Below are positions 47,331 through 60,988 of a DNA stretch of 64,000 nt, one piece after another. The position numbers and the translations under genes were made by a program. The notes under the pieces were generated by a model. It was not told the DNA's origin, ran no database searches, and saw only the letters and a program-made list of their open reading frames with translations. Position 1 is the first letter of the stretch. Every line of letters begins with the position of its first letter. The stretch is taken from contig BGZK01002097.1 in assembly GCA_005406025.1 (NCBI GenBank), forward strand, positions 1-64,000, written 5' to 3'. The DNA is from Eumeta japonica (lineage: Eukaryota; Arthropoda; Insecta; Lepidoptera; Psychidae).

Positions 47331-50300
47331 TATCAATAGTAATATGGAATATAGATACCATAGGCCTGTTTTTATATGTATGTCTACGAGCCTTTGGTGA
47401 TTTGTATTAGTTAAATCAAATTTTTCTGTGTTGATAAAATAATCATATAATTAATAATTTTAAGTAACAATCTTACAAAATAAATACAAGCAAGAGTTAC
47501 CCGCGGACTTTATAAATTCATATGGATGACACTTAAGCATAAAAATTGTAATACGTAAATTAACAAGATTGTACTTTGAAAAACGCTTATAAAAGTTTCG
47601 AAGCGACTTTTGGCTTTTTAATAAAATATGAAGTTCAAAACAGGCCAAGTCTAATTAATGAAGTTTGTAACATGTTTAGCGCGTTAAATGCTTCAAGGAT
47701 TCCTTAAAGAGACTTTTTAAAGTAGGCGCCTTCTAAATGTTGTAAAGTTCCAGTGAATTGGAGTAAGTATAGGGATATATGAAGTTTGTCGTTATTAGGG
47801 CAGGAGTTAATCGACTTAAAACAAACCAGACTAATACATTAAAAATATGAAACTTTTATCTATGGAAAAGGTGTATATGTCAATTATTAATAGAATATGT
47901 TTTTTTATGATTAAATAAAGTAAACAATATGCGTTAATTTTAGTAGGCAACCTTTTACTCTATTTTGACATTTTCTATTTTCGTTCTTTGTTTTAAATCC
48001 AATGCTTACAAGTGACGATTATAAATTGTTAGAAAAATATACTAGGTCGATTACTTAAATAATGAAAAGATCATTATCATTTTAAATATATTTAATGCTA
48101 ACTGTTCTTCTACATATTACAGTAAGGTGTAAAAGTACGAATATCGTATTGAAAGTGTATATTTTCTTCTAGAAAGTCTTTGTAATGTCGACAGATACAA
48201 AGAAAACGGTATATATGAACTAAAGAAAAACCAGTTTCGATCCCATATCTTCATAGTATATAGACATATAATTATTTTTCTGCACTTTTAAAGAAGCCTA
48301 TGCCTAATTGTGAACTGCCACAAAATGATGTTAATCTGTTGTTAACTACTAATGGATGAACACATGTTTTTTATAAATAGGAAAATTTCTACGTATTCTT
48401 TTACATATTATAAATGCATATAGATTCGATTTTCATCAATGTTATGAAGATTTAGTAAGCATATGCATTTCTTATAGGCTTTTATGATATTGTAATAGAT
48501 TTAGGCCTATACATAATTATTGGATTATGTTATTAATTATAATATAATCATTAATATATAATATAATATAATATTATATTTTAATATATAATACTAATAT
48601 TAATATATAATAATAATAATATACTATAATAATTAATTATAATATTTTCAACATTTAATAATGCTATTGTAATTTTTACATCAAAAAAGGACCTAAACGA
48701 CTCTTACTTATTCAACTAACCTCTAGTATCTCTAAAACTATACCCAGTAATCAGAATATATCAGTACTTAACTTGTCGAAAAAGTTACTGGTATATTCTT
48801 TATTGTATATCAGTACAGAATATATATTGTATATCAATACAGAATATATCATATTGTATGATATATTCTATACTGTTGTATGAGTACTGTGAACGCAGTA
48901 AAGGCATGAAGTTTGTCAGATACGGAAACTACCAGTTTATTTTGTTCATTGATTTTTTGGCTGTTTTCATGCATTTCGCTTTGGTGACATGCTGTGGACA
49001 CTTAGAATTTTAATACTGCAAAAGCGAGCCGCTAGGACGATTTACATGCTGAAACCTCGAGTATCTTCTTAGATCTTAAGATGTAAGTTTTAAGGAGGTT
49101 AGAATGCTTACTTCGACATCTCGATATTCGTGTTGAAATATGTAGGTAAGTAGGAAAAATTTAGAAATTCTAAAAAAAAGCAATATTGACCGACACTTAA
49201 TAAGTAAAATAAACAAAAAATAAACCATGTTTACATATCAATCGATTCGTAAAGTGACGAAATTATTGAAAAGGCTCTGAATGTGCAGATTGAATGAGTG
49301 TGTTCTGTTAAATATAACGTATAAAAGAAAACAGGCAGCAACGTCTTAAAATTTATTGTGTGTGCGCGCGCGTGCGTGTACATGAGTGTGTTTGTGTATT
49401 CACATTTTACACATACCCATTATAAGATTACATATACACATACATATAAGTACATTATTTACAATAGCAATACTTTTCCAAATCTTGATATTGTGGCGTT
49501 ATATCTGATATCGACGGCATAGGATATTCGAAAATAATTCTGCATGTATATAGTAATATCCATAACGAATCCGATAATCAGTTGCGGATTCCGAAAAGTA
49601 CAACTGTTTATAGTCGATAAACCGCAAAGTATTTATTTAAATAACCATCGCGTTTACTCAATTTCGTTATGTGCTTTAGAAAATGTACACAAACGTATGG
49701 TGCAAAAACGTTTTCAGAAAATCGAATGCTGGATATCTGGTACAAAGCTCACCAATTTGTCTGTCATGTGTAAAGCCTGCGCTACACGGGTTACGTGCGA
49801 AATCCTGAATTTAGCACGACACTTTGATGTCGCATCGATACATTTGTAGCATTGCAATGATCGAATTAAAACTATGTATAGATATAAACGTCCCATTAAA
49901 ATTTATTACAATAAATTATAAGAATTTTCGTATAATCAGATCAGAACTGTTAATAGAAAATACTTTAGAGTTATTTACATTTAATATGAAATTCAAGGCG
50001 TATGATTATAAAAGCATAACCTAAAGTAACATCCAACACTGTGAAACTTGGTAATGACATTTCTACGCCTCGCCACCTCGACAACTTGGCACTTTAGTAC
50101 AATATGTTGGCACATTGTTACCTCGAGTACCAATGTGTCGACCTAGAACATAAATATGGCTTATGTAATTTTAGTTGCATTTCACGTACGAGCCATTAAT
50201 TGCAACGCAAAATATAAAAAAAAAGCTAATTTGCATGTGCTAATATTGTAAAATGCATGAAGATAATGCGACAACGATAACTCATACACGTCGCCAGCAG

Positions 50301-51179
50301 AAGTCACATTAATATCCTTACATATCAAGTCCAATGTGTGCTACCAACATTGTTAAGATTACATGCCAGGTCCGTATTATTGATCAATTAATGCCAACAT
50401 GTCAAAACTGAAACGTAGCGGTTTTGCGTATCACTCCGAGCCGAGCGAGGCTCGTCGTTGTCAAGCCGTCAGTCCTTCGAGATTTATGTAACGTGAGAAA
50501 CAAATCTTGAATCGTTCGCATCGCAAAAATGAAATGATTGAAGATTTCGTTCACATTTTCACTAGCGCTAGTCTACGACTATACCCGGAGCCACATCGAT
50601 AAGTTTCGTGTGTACGATCTCAAATATTGTTACTGATGTCGATTCCGGTCAATATCACGATCCTGACATACGTTCCATTCTCATGCATATCAATCTTGAC
50701 CCGATGTCGGTCGTAATCGTAGTCTGTGGCCACATGCGAATATGGAGCTTTGTATAAGTGAACGAATTTTTGAAATGACTCCGGCCGTCTTAGATTTTAT
50801 TTATTAAAAATATGTAAAAACGCACTCGCTCTATGATATTAGTTAGTTTTTGTACATTTCTTCACTTTATTTTACCTTGCGGTCTATAATTAGTCTCTTA
50901 GTTATTTTGTATATTACATTTAACTAATATTCTTTGGATTCATAGTAATACATTCATAATTTTGGATTCGTAATAACGTTACACTCTTATAATTTATGTG
51001 CCTGTATAACTTTCTACATTCAGAGATGTCTGTCCGTGGAAAAAAGTATTAGATCCTTATACAGTGTCCAAGTTAACTATTGGGAACTTCACATGAAAAC
51101 GTTTCGTGCTTTAAACATGAGACCTAACTTATGTTAGTTTCTCCTTGGATGTGTAGATCACTGCCATTAGAGGCGCAGC
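47331..51179. other. AT-rich DNA, no gene seen
   Basis: Includes a very AT-rich low-complexity stretch (48520-48660), a GT/GC alternating tract (49358-49400), a 13-bp stem-loop (48841-48869) and a 101-codon plus frame (49544-49849) with no domain. 50380-50750 is GC-richer with irregular GATTCC/GGTC-like words. Confidence 0.45.
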
Positions 51180-51900
51180 GATTTAATTAATTACCTCAAG
51201 ACATTTCTCCGTATCTAAGTACTGTCCGGGGCGCGGCCATCGCGTAGACGCGACTCGATGAGCAATCACATAATGATAGATCTCCCCCGTCGCCCGTCTC
51301 TTGCCGCAAACATTGACAGAGGGAGGGAGGGCGAGATTTTTCACGTCACACGGTCTAATTATTTTGAGTGCCGGCTCAGCTGGGAGGGCTGGGCGATACT
51401 TAATTTGATGCATGCTGCAATACGGCGAATAAACAAGGAAGCGCCCGATACTGACTTATATTTTGTAAGCTTTGCGAGACTTCCTCTTCCATTTATCATT
51501 CCGCGCCGAGTTTTTTCCATTAATAAAGACACCGGCAGAATTTAAAAATAAATCACGGCGCCTTTGTAGCTAACATGAATATTCTCTCAGTCAAATTTTT
51601 CCAAGATCGATCGACACCTATTCGCTGTCTATTATGTGCTAAGCGGCAAAGGTTTAAAAGAGGCTTTCAACGTGATTTATTGCGGGCTTTTAAGTATTTT
51701 TTTCAATGAAACATAAAACTGCAGAAAGACTGCACGATCAATAACTGCCAAAGTACTAACACGAAATTCAATTAAAGGGCGGCGAAAACCTTTCACCGAC
51801 TAAACGGGATGAGTAGTGAAATTCCATTATGTAGGAAAGAAGTAAATTAAATCGGACAGTTCTTTGGGGGCCCTAAACGTAAATCTTGTTCAACCTTAAA
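51180..51900. other. GC-richer block, candidate conserved non-coding element
   Basis: Balanced composition against AT-rich flanks. Contains homeodomain/caudal-like words (GTGATTTATTGCGGGC at about 51671; AATAAATCACGG at about 51546) and a purine-rich GAGGGAGGGAGGGCGAG tract near 51320. Frames on both strands are short and lack domains. It has the texture of an enhancer rather than an exon. Confidence 0.35.
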
Positions 51901-53689
51901 TATTTTACGAAAGTAATTTTTATATCTCCCCCTTTCAAACCGAATTTCATTTATTATGAAATTAATTGGTTTAGACTTTGCTTTCGTTGATTGTCGTTGC
52001 TATTGAACTAATACTTTTTAAATAAAATTTTTACCATATACCTATATAATTAATCATACGAAAAGTATTTTTCTACATCTGTATTACCATGTTAATGAAT
52101 TGACGTAGTTTTATTTTAAGAAATTTAACTTAAGTTTAGTGACTAACGTTTACTACAAGACATAAAAATATTGTCAAAACGGAAAACTAAACTTTAGTGA
52201 CCTGTCCCACCAAAGTAATAACTTTCGTTTTCTGTTGTATATCAGCCATTAATATATAAATATCATTTACTAAGCTGATATTTTATAAACATTGCACGCC
52301 TCACTACGCGTAAGCGTGTGGGTGTGCTCTACTCTCGACAGGCCGCGTTGTGACAACTTCACAAAATAAAATTGTTGAAATACCCGAAGTTAAATGAAAA
52401 AGTCATAGAAAAATGAATGATTTTACATCTAGAAACGCCAAAAATGTCTTTAGACTGTTTTTTTTTAATTATTAATATAATCTATGTAATAAAAAAAACG
52501 AAATTATAAAAAAATATTTAGTGCTGTCCTTAGTCTGTCCGTCTGTTTGTTTCATCAATTAAGAAAAATATAGACAACGAAATGAGTTGAATCTTTTTTC
52601 AAATGTCTTCATTTGCCTTATTGCTTGGTGTTATTAAACTCTGAACGGTTTAGAAGATATTAATCAAAAATCTTTTTTTTTCATGTTACTCATAATATAC
52701 TTACTGTCTTATATAAATGCACGAATGACAAGTATAAAACATTCGTACTAATATGTATATTTGTAAAAATTGAACGACCGCTATGAGGGGTGCACTTTTG
52801 GATTTTCCAATTTTTTTTTAAAATACGTGAACATGAAAGAAGGGCCCAAATACATAAATACATTTTACCGGTTAGAACTGTTGACAAGAGCCATTTTCAT
52901 TACAAAAATCCAGAAATGCATTGAAATATATACAATATCTGAGACAAAAGACTTTGTTATAAGTTCTCCACATTATCGGTACTTAGATATATATGTATAT
53001 ATATATAAGTAAATACTAATACCTACATGCACACACAGACAGACAAATATAGGGAGGGAAATAGATACAGACGCAGACACACTAACACAAAGACACAAAC
53101 ACACTCAACATGCACAAACATATGAACAGAAATAGATATAAACACACAAAAGGAACTCAAGACACACCCGCAAAGACGTACACCCTCGTACCACACACAC
53201 CAAACGTATTTTAAAAACTTTCATAATAAGTCAAATATTATGGGGTCATGAAAAGCTAAATTGGTATTTAAAAAAAAATAAGAAACCAGTAACTTGTGAT
53301 TTTTTTATTTACAACTTCCTTAATGCAAATTTTTAAAAAGTGTTATCATTTCAACAAATTAATGTATTCTATCACATTCTGGTTTTAGCGAAAGTAATTT
53401 TAAATTTTATCAAGTTTGTATTTGCATATAAAATAAATTAAATAACAATAAATTAATAGACTCTTTTAATTTATTTCACAACTTTATGTACACTAATTTA
53501 CAATCTAACTTTTCAGACTCAAATCCAACTATAGTTGGATTATAAAAAATGTTTCGCTTTTTCCTAAACTCGAAAATAACATTATCACCTTTTCTCAAAA
53601 CCAAAATGTTGTTTTTATTCATATACATTTACTGAATTCGTTTCAATATACTAATGTGTTTTTTTCTAGCTTTAAGATAAAACAAGAAC
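51901..53689. other. AT-rich DNA with a degenerate CA/GA-rich tract
   Basis: 53025-53200 is strand-asymmetric, rich in ACAC, AGAC and GAGG words, a decayed microsatellite. A 20-bp perfect palindrome AATCCAACTATAGTTGGATT lies at 53522-53541. No gene seen. Confidence 0.5.
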
Positions 53690-54370
53690 TTAATCGGAGC
53701 GTGATTAACTTACGTAGAGCAATTTATCCGAGCGATCTCTTATTTTAACCGGGACAAGTAGCCGTCCCCTTGAAATACACCTCAGGGACGGGAAGCCCCA
53801 TAATACATACACGTTAACTTAAACCCAAAATAAACACTAAGGAAACTAATTAGTGCAGAAAACTCATGTGGGAGCGGGCAGGGTAATATAAGCCGAGTAG
53901 AGTTTGATGTTGCGCCCACAAAATTAGGCAAGTTTTGGGCCACCGTCAACCTCGCCCGTAACAAGTTAATTTAAACTGGGCGAGTAATTTGCACAGAACT
54001 GCGACACTAATTCAATTAGTTTGAAGTACGCAAACAATGAGCCGGGCCACGCGCGCGCTCGCACGATATCCGCATTCATAAAAGCGCCTCGATACGCCAC
54101 ACTCTTTTGTTAAATATTAATTGCGCCGTATGCCCTGATCCCGGATCCTCTTATTTACATGAGGGCGAAGGTTCTCGAAACTCCTAATAAATAAAACAGT
54201 AACAATAGTGATTCCGCCGAGGATAGAATCAGCTTTACCTCTATTTTGCTTGAATCAAATATTCACCAAGTCTAAATGGCATAAATTTTCAGCCTTACAA
54301 CTTCGTCCCGACGGAATAAAATGTGTTGTCTTCGAGGGTCACGGTGCAGAACGGAAAAAGGAGACGGCTT
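53690..54370. other. GC-richer block, candidate conserved non-coding element
   Basis: About 680 bp with balanced composition, rich in ATTA/TAAT homeodomain cores set in complex sequence (CTAATTAG, TTAATTGCGCC, CATAAAAGCG). No open frame longer than 60 codons has coding character. Texture as for the 51.2-kb block. Confidence 0.35.
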
Positions 54371-55689
54371 TGTGAATAAAAATGGAAGGAAAACACTTGA
54401 GTATGCAACAATTATAATTGAGGATCTTTACCGATATATACGATACGAATGTTGTGAAATAAAATTGTTATATGAGTATAAGACTAAATGTAATACTTGA
54501 AAACTAAAAATTGAAGTGTAAAAAAGCTACTTAGCTGTTTCTTATTATCTATTAGTATTAGTCCGTGGCTTTGCTTGCGTACACAAAGAATAATTTCCAC
54601 CTTTTTTAATGGACTTCATACCAGTATCACATTCAATCTGATTGACAATCTTGATCGCAATTCCGGCACTTTCTTTTGGCGATTTTGTAAATGCCAGTCT
54701 TAGTTCTCCCTTTGATATTACTGATACAAAAAACGAACGAGTTTGTTCTACGTTTTCCTTGTCATTAATGAATATTTTAGCTGTAATGCATGGCTTACTT
54801 TTGTTTCTTAAAGTACAAGAAAACTAAAAGATTTTTTTTTAAGTATATATTTATCCTTAGCGGTCAGATAAATCAATTAAGCTTTTTCTCTTGCAACGAG
54901 ATAGGTGATATTTTAACTAGAAATATCTAATTAGAAATACGAACACTTTCGGGTACGTGAACAGTTTGAGATTCTAAAGCGTCTTTTTTAGCCTTACCTT
55001 TAGCCAGAAGGTTTCGCAGTGTCCCTAGGAGCGTTAGATCGCTTCACTGTAGCTGTGACGAATGTTTCAGTAACTGCCGAAAAGCGCCTCGAAGAGACTA
55101 AAATCTCGGTTTAACTAATTAGTTGAGGACTATGGAACCGCAAAGTGCCGGTTTCTTTGAGATCTAAAAGCACAACGCTGATGAATGAGGTCTGTAGATC
55201 TCACAGGAATACCCGATGACTGCTCATGTAGTTTTGTGTAGGCATATGTCAGTGTTTTAGATTGGGACCCGTGTTGATACCAAGAAAAAAGTTTCGCAAC
55301 ACATAAAAGAGTTTGATAGAATCTGTTTTTGGAAGCATGTTTGTGACCAAGCCAATGCAAATAAGTCGAGATATAATACAGCAGCGCCTATCAACAGCTT
55401 TGAGTCGTTTGCGATTATTTCGATTTTTTTTCTTTGAACTGTTGTTTTAGGAGAGTCGCTACAGGTTCATTTTTTTGTAGAAGTAAAAATTCCTAATATA
55501 CCACAGAGCAATTATGCATGTAGGAGCTATTTTTTTATAAGACTACTCTGACGTAAATGAATACAAGAACTATATTCGCTTTCAACTGAGTGACTTTGTC
55601 AACAAGAAACACATTATATTGATTATTTATCGTCGTTTAGAGATAGCCTAATTTGAAAATCGCTCTGTAGATATTGGACACACTTTGTG
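54371..55689. other. no gene seen
   Basis: A 76-codon minus frame (55130-55360) next to the LINE fragment at 55.7 kb may be part of it, but I cannot match it. Confidence 0.4.
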
Positions 55690-56210
55690 TTTTTATGAAA
55701 TGAAATTTTGAATCTAGTGTAAGCCGAAGGTACTCGACTTCCTTAACAAAGGCGATGAGCCTGTCGAACAAATTCAGTGGACGGAGAAATTCCGTCGTAC
55801 TTTTTGAAAGGCATATTGCTACACATTATCAGGGTTGATTTCAAATTTTCATTTCCTTCGTCGGTCGTCCATGGCGCTGACTGCAGGTCAATTAATGCTC
55901 TGGACCCTGAGCCGAGTGTGCAATACCGTGTCTTCCGCTAATAACATGAGTTCTACGTTCGGGTGCCGAGGTACTCAGGATAGAATGGGTGAAAATATTG
56001 AACCTCGAGAACTCTAGTTTCATTCAATTTAGGTGAAAAGCTTCTTCTCTAGTTTCGAGACTAAAATGTTTCTCGCAGAGAAAGTCTCGTTGTAGTATAT
56101 ATGACTACGAATCGGTCTGCATAACCTTCTTAGCTTATAAAGATTGTAGATAAATCTTTTTAACAGATTTTATCGAATATCTTCTCAACGTCAGACAGGA
56201 ACATGTACCT
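55690..56210 (-). pseudogene. jockey-clade LINE RT fragment, decayed
   Basis: On the minus strand in shifting frames: SDVEKIFDKI (about 56195, the D.EKAFD RT motif with one change), EYLGTR.VELMLLAEDT-like words (about 55960, the FADDTA motif damaged), AMDDRRRK and FEINPD (about 55850), then FVRQAHRLCLRKSSTFGLH (about 55770). The order matches motifs A to E of jockey-clade RTs. Stops in all frames; both ends unclear. Confidence 0.65.
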
Positions 56211-57539
56211 GTATAATTTTACTTCAAATTTTCACTGAAGGATTATTGAAAATGTGATTCCTTCTAGAATTTTATTCTAAAATGAATATCTCTCGCCAAT
56301 TGCTCAATCATATTTAGGGTTCTTTTGTTATGAACGTTATTAGTTTGATTAAAATAAAATGTGATAACAACAACTATTTATATAAAATATTTCAAGTTAC
56401 ATACTTTTAACATTTATCTTTTTAAATTTAATTTCATAAATATATTTGGTTCTGTTAGCAATTTAAGGAAAATCCAAAACGGTACCTTCAAAAGCCTTTT
56501 TTAGATTTCAATAAAAAATTAATTCTATATCTGACTTATAAACCGAAATGGAGTATGAAGAAGTATTTTTATGAAAGAAATTTATTATATGTACGCACAA
56601 TTGTGCTTTAAGTACTTATAAAAAAGCAATCAAAACAAAGCAGTAAACTACTTATTGTGACATCTGCATGCGCCGTGCGAACTTTAATGAATTGTTTAGG
56701 GCGCGTTCACTAAACACGTCAGAAAACGTACATGCATGGGTATCATAATGGATTTCAAGAAAAATTTATATGAATAAAACACAATAATACTGTGCGATAC
56801 TAAAGTTTGCTGTGATACTATTGCTGTGATACTAAAGTAAATAAAGAAAATGGTCTCGGTACATGAATATTTTTTGGAAATATCAAATGGGAAAATAATG
56901 GTATTTTTTTTTCATATACATATACTCATATTATCCTACAATAGCAATATGAATATAATATAAGCAAATTAAGTCCACAAAATTGTTTGACCTTGTCAAA
57001 TCAAGAGTACAAGCACACTCAAACGCTTCGCGTTATGATGAGTGCAATTAAAATCAAATATATTTTGGAATAAGTACTGTTTTAATAACTAAGTTATTAA
57101 GCACGACTCACATTATTAAAACGTCGAGCCACTCAGGACAGTAAACTAGGTAATTAAACTTAGGGGCGTAAATTCAGGGGTGATCCATTTTGAATCCAAA
57201 TATTGAGAGATAGGTTTAAGAAATATGACTTGCGATAATTTAATTATGAATATTGCAACAAACGTTTTTCACCCCCGCCCTTTGTTCTAATCGCGACCCA
57301 ACCCGATTTTTGTCATCCGTCCAAAAACGTTCAACAAAACTCGACTGACAAGACGTTACGCGTTTGAAAACCTTCGAATATGATAATATTCGAAGGTTTT
57401 CTTAGAGGTGCCTGTCAACATAGACGCTCTCGTACAACATAATTGTCGTTGACTTATAAAAACGGTTCAATAAACAATAGCATTTGTATTCGTATTATAA
57501 TTTTTGAAGAGCTAATCAATTATATACGTTTCATAAACA
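56211..57539. other. AT-rich DNA with one perfect hairpin
   Basis: No gene seen. The hairpin is at 57366-57401. Confidence 0.5.
57366..57401. repeat. perfect stem-loop, 16-bp arms, 4-nt loop
   Basis: Arms 57366-57381 and 57386-57401 (GAAAACCTTCGAATAT and complement) around GATA. Confidence 0.9.
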
Positions 57540-57720
57540 TTACGCACACACGCCGACGGGGCGAGATCATCGGACGAGAGCGCCCCGGGGTGTTTGGCCG
57601 CCAGCTCGCGGCTGCACGATGACATTATCCTATACAAATATTTGAAGAGAACGTTCCCCGTCCGAGGGCGATTTTCACATTTTCACCTACGCACCCACAC
57701 GGGCGAGTAGTACGGGAAAT
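57540..57720. other. GC-rich block, candidate regulatory
   Basis: CpG-rich sequence of about 180 bp with GCCAGCTCGCGGCTG and repeated CGGGCGAG-like words. No frame of note. Confidence 0.3.
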
Positions 57721-58500
57721 ATTTATCAGAAACACATATCTATCCATGACTTCGACGACACTATATGAAGATTGTTGATGTATAATCTTTACTTGTTATT
57801 TACTTTATTTCAAGTTGATATTAAAGGATAATAAATTGACGCAAAAATGGATATTTAATAGACGTGCACTTTCATCAATTTTATAACCTATTTTTTTATC
57901 GTCTTTTTTTTTAACACAAGCTTACGCACGCAACGTACACCTCATGGCAGTTTCGCTTCCAATTGAAATTTTGGCTTGAGGTATCCGATGGTCACCAGCC
58001 GCCCTACGCAATTAGCATACGCATGGTGTTTTAAATGAATTAATCTTAATTGCGTTACGCTGAATGATGGCAAATATTCACAATTATCTAATGCATAAGT
58101 AACGCTGTTCATTACTAGCAAATAATATTTTGCTCGTAACTTCGCAATGGTGGACGTTAATTATATAAATTCTTATTTTTTCAGTTTTTACTATAGTTCC
58201 TCTTTTTGTAGTCCGAATTTTCTAAAATTCTGCATATCTTGTGATAGAGAAAGCGGATTACGATGAACTAAAAACAAAAGTTATTTTATTAAAGGTTTTC
58301 TATATTTGCTTTTTTATGTTGATCTTTTAACGTTTGATTTCGACTTTGGACAATCTTTGACCTCTTCTATTGAGGCTTACTTTCGCCAAATAACTTTATA
58401 AATTATATTCCTATCTGTTGTTAATTATGGATGCTTTTCCAATACTGACCAACGTTAATCTCTCATGTTTTATTCTTTCTCTTTCTTGTTACTTTTTCTA
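57721..58500. other. AT-rich DNA, no gene seen
   Basis: Nothing recognised. Confidence 0.5.
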
Positions 58501-58502
58501 GG

Positions 58503-59080
58503 TTTTTTTTTTTACAAACAAACGAGCATGCAAGCGACAGAAGAGTAAGTGATCATCGCGGCCCATGAGTATTCACAACTCCAAAGGATTCACTAGTGCG
58601 TTGCCGATAATTAAGGAAGGAATAGACCCTTTTCTTGGAGAACCCTTGTAATTCATTAGGAACGCCGCTGAGGGTAGTTCATTTCAAAGTTTTACCATAT
58701 GTGCCAAAAAATTGCGCACGAAGGACAAGGTGATTGTGACATTTTCGACGGGAAGTACGAAAACACAATCCAGCGGCATAAATAAGCTTGAATAATTCTT
58801 CATTGTACTGTACCTAATATTTAGGATAAAACAAGCATAAAGATGCTACATCTCTTCGCAAAATGGGTCGAGCTAGCTAGATATCACAAAATCGCCGACG
58901 ATTCGAGCCACTTGACGTTGAATGCGGTCTTGAGACAAGATGTGATTTTGAAGTTCTCCGGCGCAGAGGTACAATAAACATTCTGGATGCGGTTTTATCT
59001 GTATCAAATTATGTAAAAGATAATTGGTCCTACTTGAAGTATTATCGTACTGTATCGAGAACCTCAAGCTTTTTAGGAGC
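58503..59080 (-). pseudogene. LINE ORF2 C-terminus with poly-A tail, decayed
   Basis: On the minus strand: LIQIKPHPECLLYLCAGE and LSQDRIQRQVARIVGD (58998-58885), LRRDVASLCLFYPKY (about 58855), NEELFKLIYAAG (about 58800), then RTS.RK, FSKKRVYSFLNYRQRTS near 58620. This is the conserved C-terminal region of a LINE family abundant in Lepidoptera (DRIQRRA.RIV, LRRDVASLC.FYRIYHGECSEELF pattern). It ends in an A-tract (plus-strand T 58503-58513), giving the 3' end. 5'-truncated and frameshifted. Confidence 0.82.
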
Positions 59081-59100
59081 TACTATTACTTTGCTCTCCA

Positions 59101-59542
59101 GATGCGTAATTTAATAAATTACCATTCTTCTAGAAAATACTTTGCTAATGCGACATTTTTGAAGAAACTATCGCTACATTAAATAACTAGCTTTCGAAGC
59201 AGGAAAAACAATACAACGGTTTGGATGCGGTCAGTCCGCTTAGATACATAGAATGAATTTATCATCTGTGACATCTTTGATTACTTATTAGTTCAAATTT
59301 TATTTTTTTATTTCATGCTAGATAAAATTCATTATATTGTTTAAAAATAATGTTCATCTTTCATTAAAATAATTTATATGAATCCAGTTTTATTTTTATA
59401 AAATAACTTCTTTTTGTCTTATTGATGTTGATCTATTTACCTCATATTTTTTTAATCACTCATTGAATGAATAGGCCCACCAATGTAGCGTGACAATATC
59501 AAGCTATTTGAAAAGCCTTGTATTTTAGGTGGTGCCGGTGAA
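59101..59542 (+). repeat. left arm of a long inverted repeat
   Basis: About 440 bp that recurs as reverse complement at 60527-60988. Matching landmarks run in order along the whole length: AATTACCATTCTTCTAGAAAA, CGAAGCAGG.AAAACAATA.AACGG, AGATACAT.GAATG, TCAAATTTTA, AATGTTCAT, TTTTTATAAAATAAC, GTCTTATTGATGTTGA, TGTAGCGTGAC and GGTGCCGG. Identity by eye is roughly 75-80 percent with a few small indels. No frame. Confidence 0.85.
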
Positions 59543-60526
59543 TGAGTGAAAAGCTATAACATCCATGCCTTAATATTTCTCTTAGATAAGGTGGATCCAA
59601 ACCCCAAAGCAGTCCATAACCGTTTGTTTTAAAGTAGCATTTTAAACATTCATTTTAAATTTTCCACAAATTTATAAACACTCATCCACAGGTATACACT
59701 CACACAGGCTACCGCATATGTAAATCTCATCAACTGACGTTGTGGTCCCGTAGGTAAAGGCCAAAACCCGTAGGGGACCACCATATTTATTACATTTACG
59801 ATACGCAATATATTGTAGGCGTAATTTGTATATCTAACATAATAACGAGATCTGCGGGGCCTAAGTGAATAATGTTTTACATATTTCACAGCTCAAGTAG
59901 GGTCGGTATAAGCAAAAAGATTAATTTTCTTCAAAGAAAGTCCCTTACGCAATTTTTCTTGTATACTAATAACGGTGGCGTTGTCATCCTTTTTTATCTA
60001 TCTGAAATTTAGGGGCGTTTACGGGTAAAGATATTCAATATTTTGTTAAAAATTAATGATAATAATAATATAATATCTTTCGACAGACACACGGCAAAGT
60101 CTGATGGCAAACTGAGCAACGAAGCTTGTATTATAGGTTTCAGGTAGTCTATAAAATACATATACATTTTTTTTTTAAATATATCCGCGTTGTACAGAGA
60201 AACACCCAGACTCAAGACAAACATTAATTTTTAATGAAATGAATGTTTGTATTGTGTGGTAATCAAAGCCACGCTTTCAGCACAGCTAGTAGGGTCAGTA
60301 CCAACTGCGCCAATCAGACAGTCATTAATCCGGTTAAATTATTATAATTCCGAAAAATAAAAAAAAAATGAAAATAAATACATAATACGGAGGGGGTAAT
60401 GTTATAATTCAATTTACAAAATAAAGATATTGTTATAGTATTCAAGTCCTTTTTCACATAAGGCGACCAACACAAAACAACGCTCCACTCAAAGGATTGC
60501 GTTAGCACACAATTTCAATTGCGGGT
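59543..60526. other. spacer of the long inverted repeat
   Basis: About 985 bp, AT-rich. It holds two similar AGTAGGGTC[G/A]GTA words in direct order (59897 and 60287) and a small hairpin GTGGTCCC..GGGACCAC (59740-59780). Minus frames of 64-79 codons have no transposase motifs. Confidence 0.5.
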
Positions 60527-60988
60527 TTCGCCGGCACCATCGAAAGTACAGGCCTTTCAACTAGCTTTATAACGTCACGCTACAGCGGCGGGCCTAATCG
60601 CTCATTTAGTAATTAAAAAATAAATTAAGTAAATAGGTCAACATCAATAAGACATAAAGAGGTTATTTTATAAAAATCGTATTAAATTCACACAAATTTC
60701 TTTTTTGAAAAATGAACGTTATTTTTGTACAAGTAAAATCACAATAAATTCGATTAATTTTCTCTCTATCAAGACTTACAAAATTAAAATTTGGTCTAAC
60801 AAGCAATCACGGATGAGAAATCCATTCAATGTATCTATGCGAATTGACCAAATCTAAACCGTTTTATTGTTTTTCACTGTTTCGAAAACTAATTACTTTT
60901 CAATCAATATATAGATTCGTTTACAATATTGAGTTAGCACGGTAATTTCAAGGAGAACGGCAATTTGGTAATTTACTCACACGGCATC
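60527..60988 (-). repeat. right arm of a long inverted repeat
   Basis: Reverse-complement relative of 59101-59542, from TTCGCCGGCACC at the inner edge to GGCATC at the outer edge. Confidence 0.85.

Noticed and set aside
48520..48660. Apparent inverted repeats in very AT-rich DNA
   Set aside because: Composition alone gives many TAATATATTA pairings, so these were not counted among the hairpins.
49544..49849. 101-codon plus-strand ORF with two close cysteines (CKAC)
   Set aside because: No recognisable zinc finger or other domain; AT-rich surroundings; reads as chance.
53025..53200. CA-rich tract as a CRISPR or satellite array
   Set aside because: No fixed repeat unit or spacer length; it is a decayed simple repeat.
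55130..55360. 76-codon minus ORF as a continuation of the jockey RT at 55.7 kb
   Set aside because: Position and orientation fit, but I could not match any conserved jockey C-terminal motif in it.
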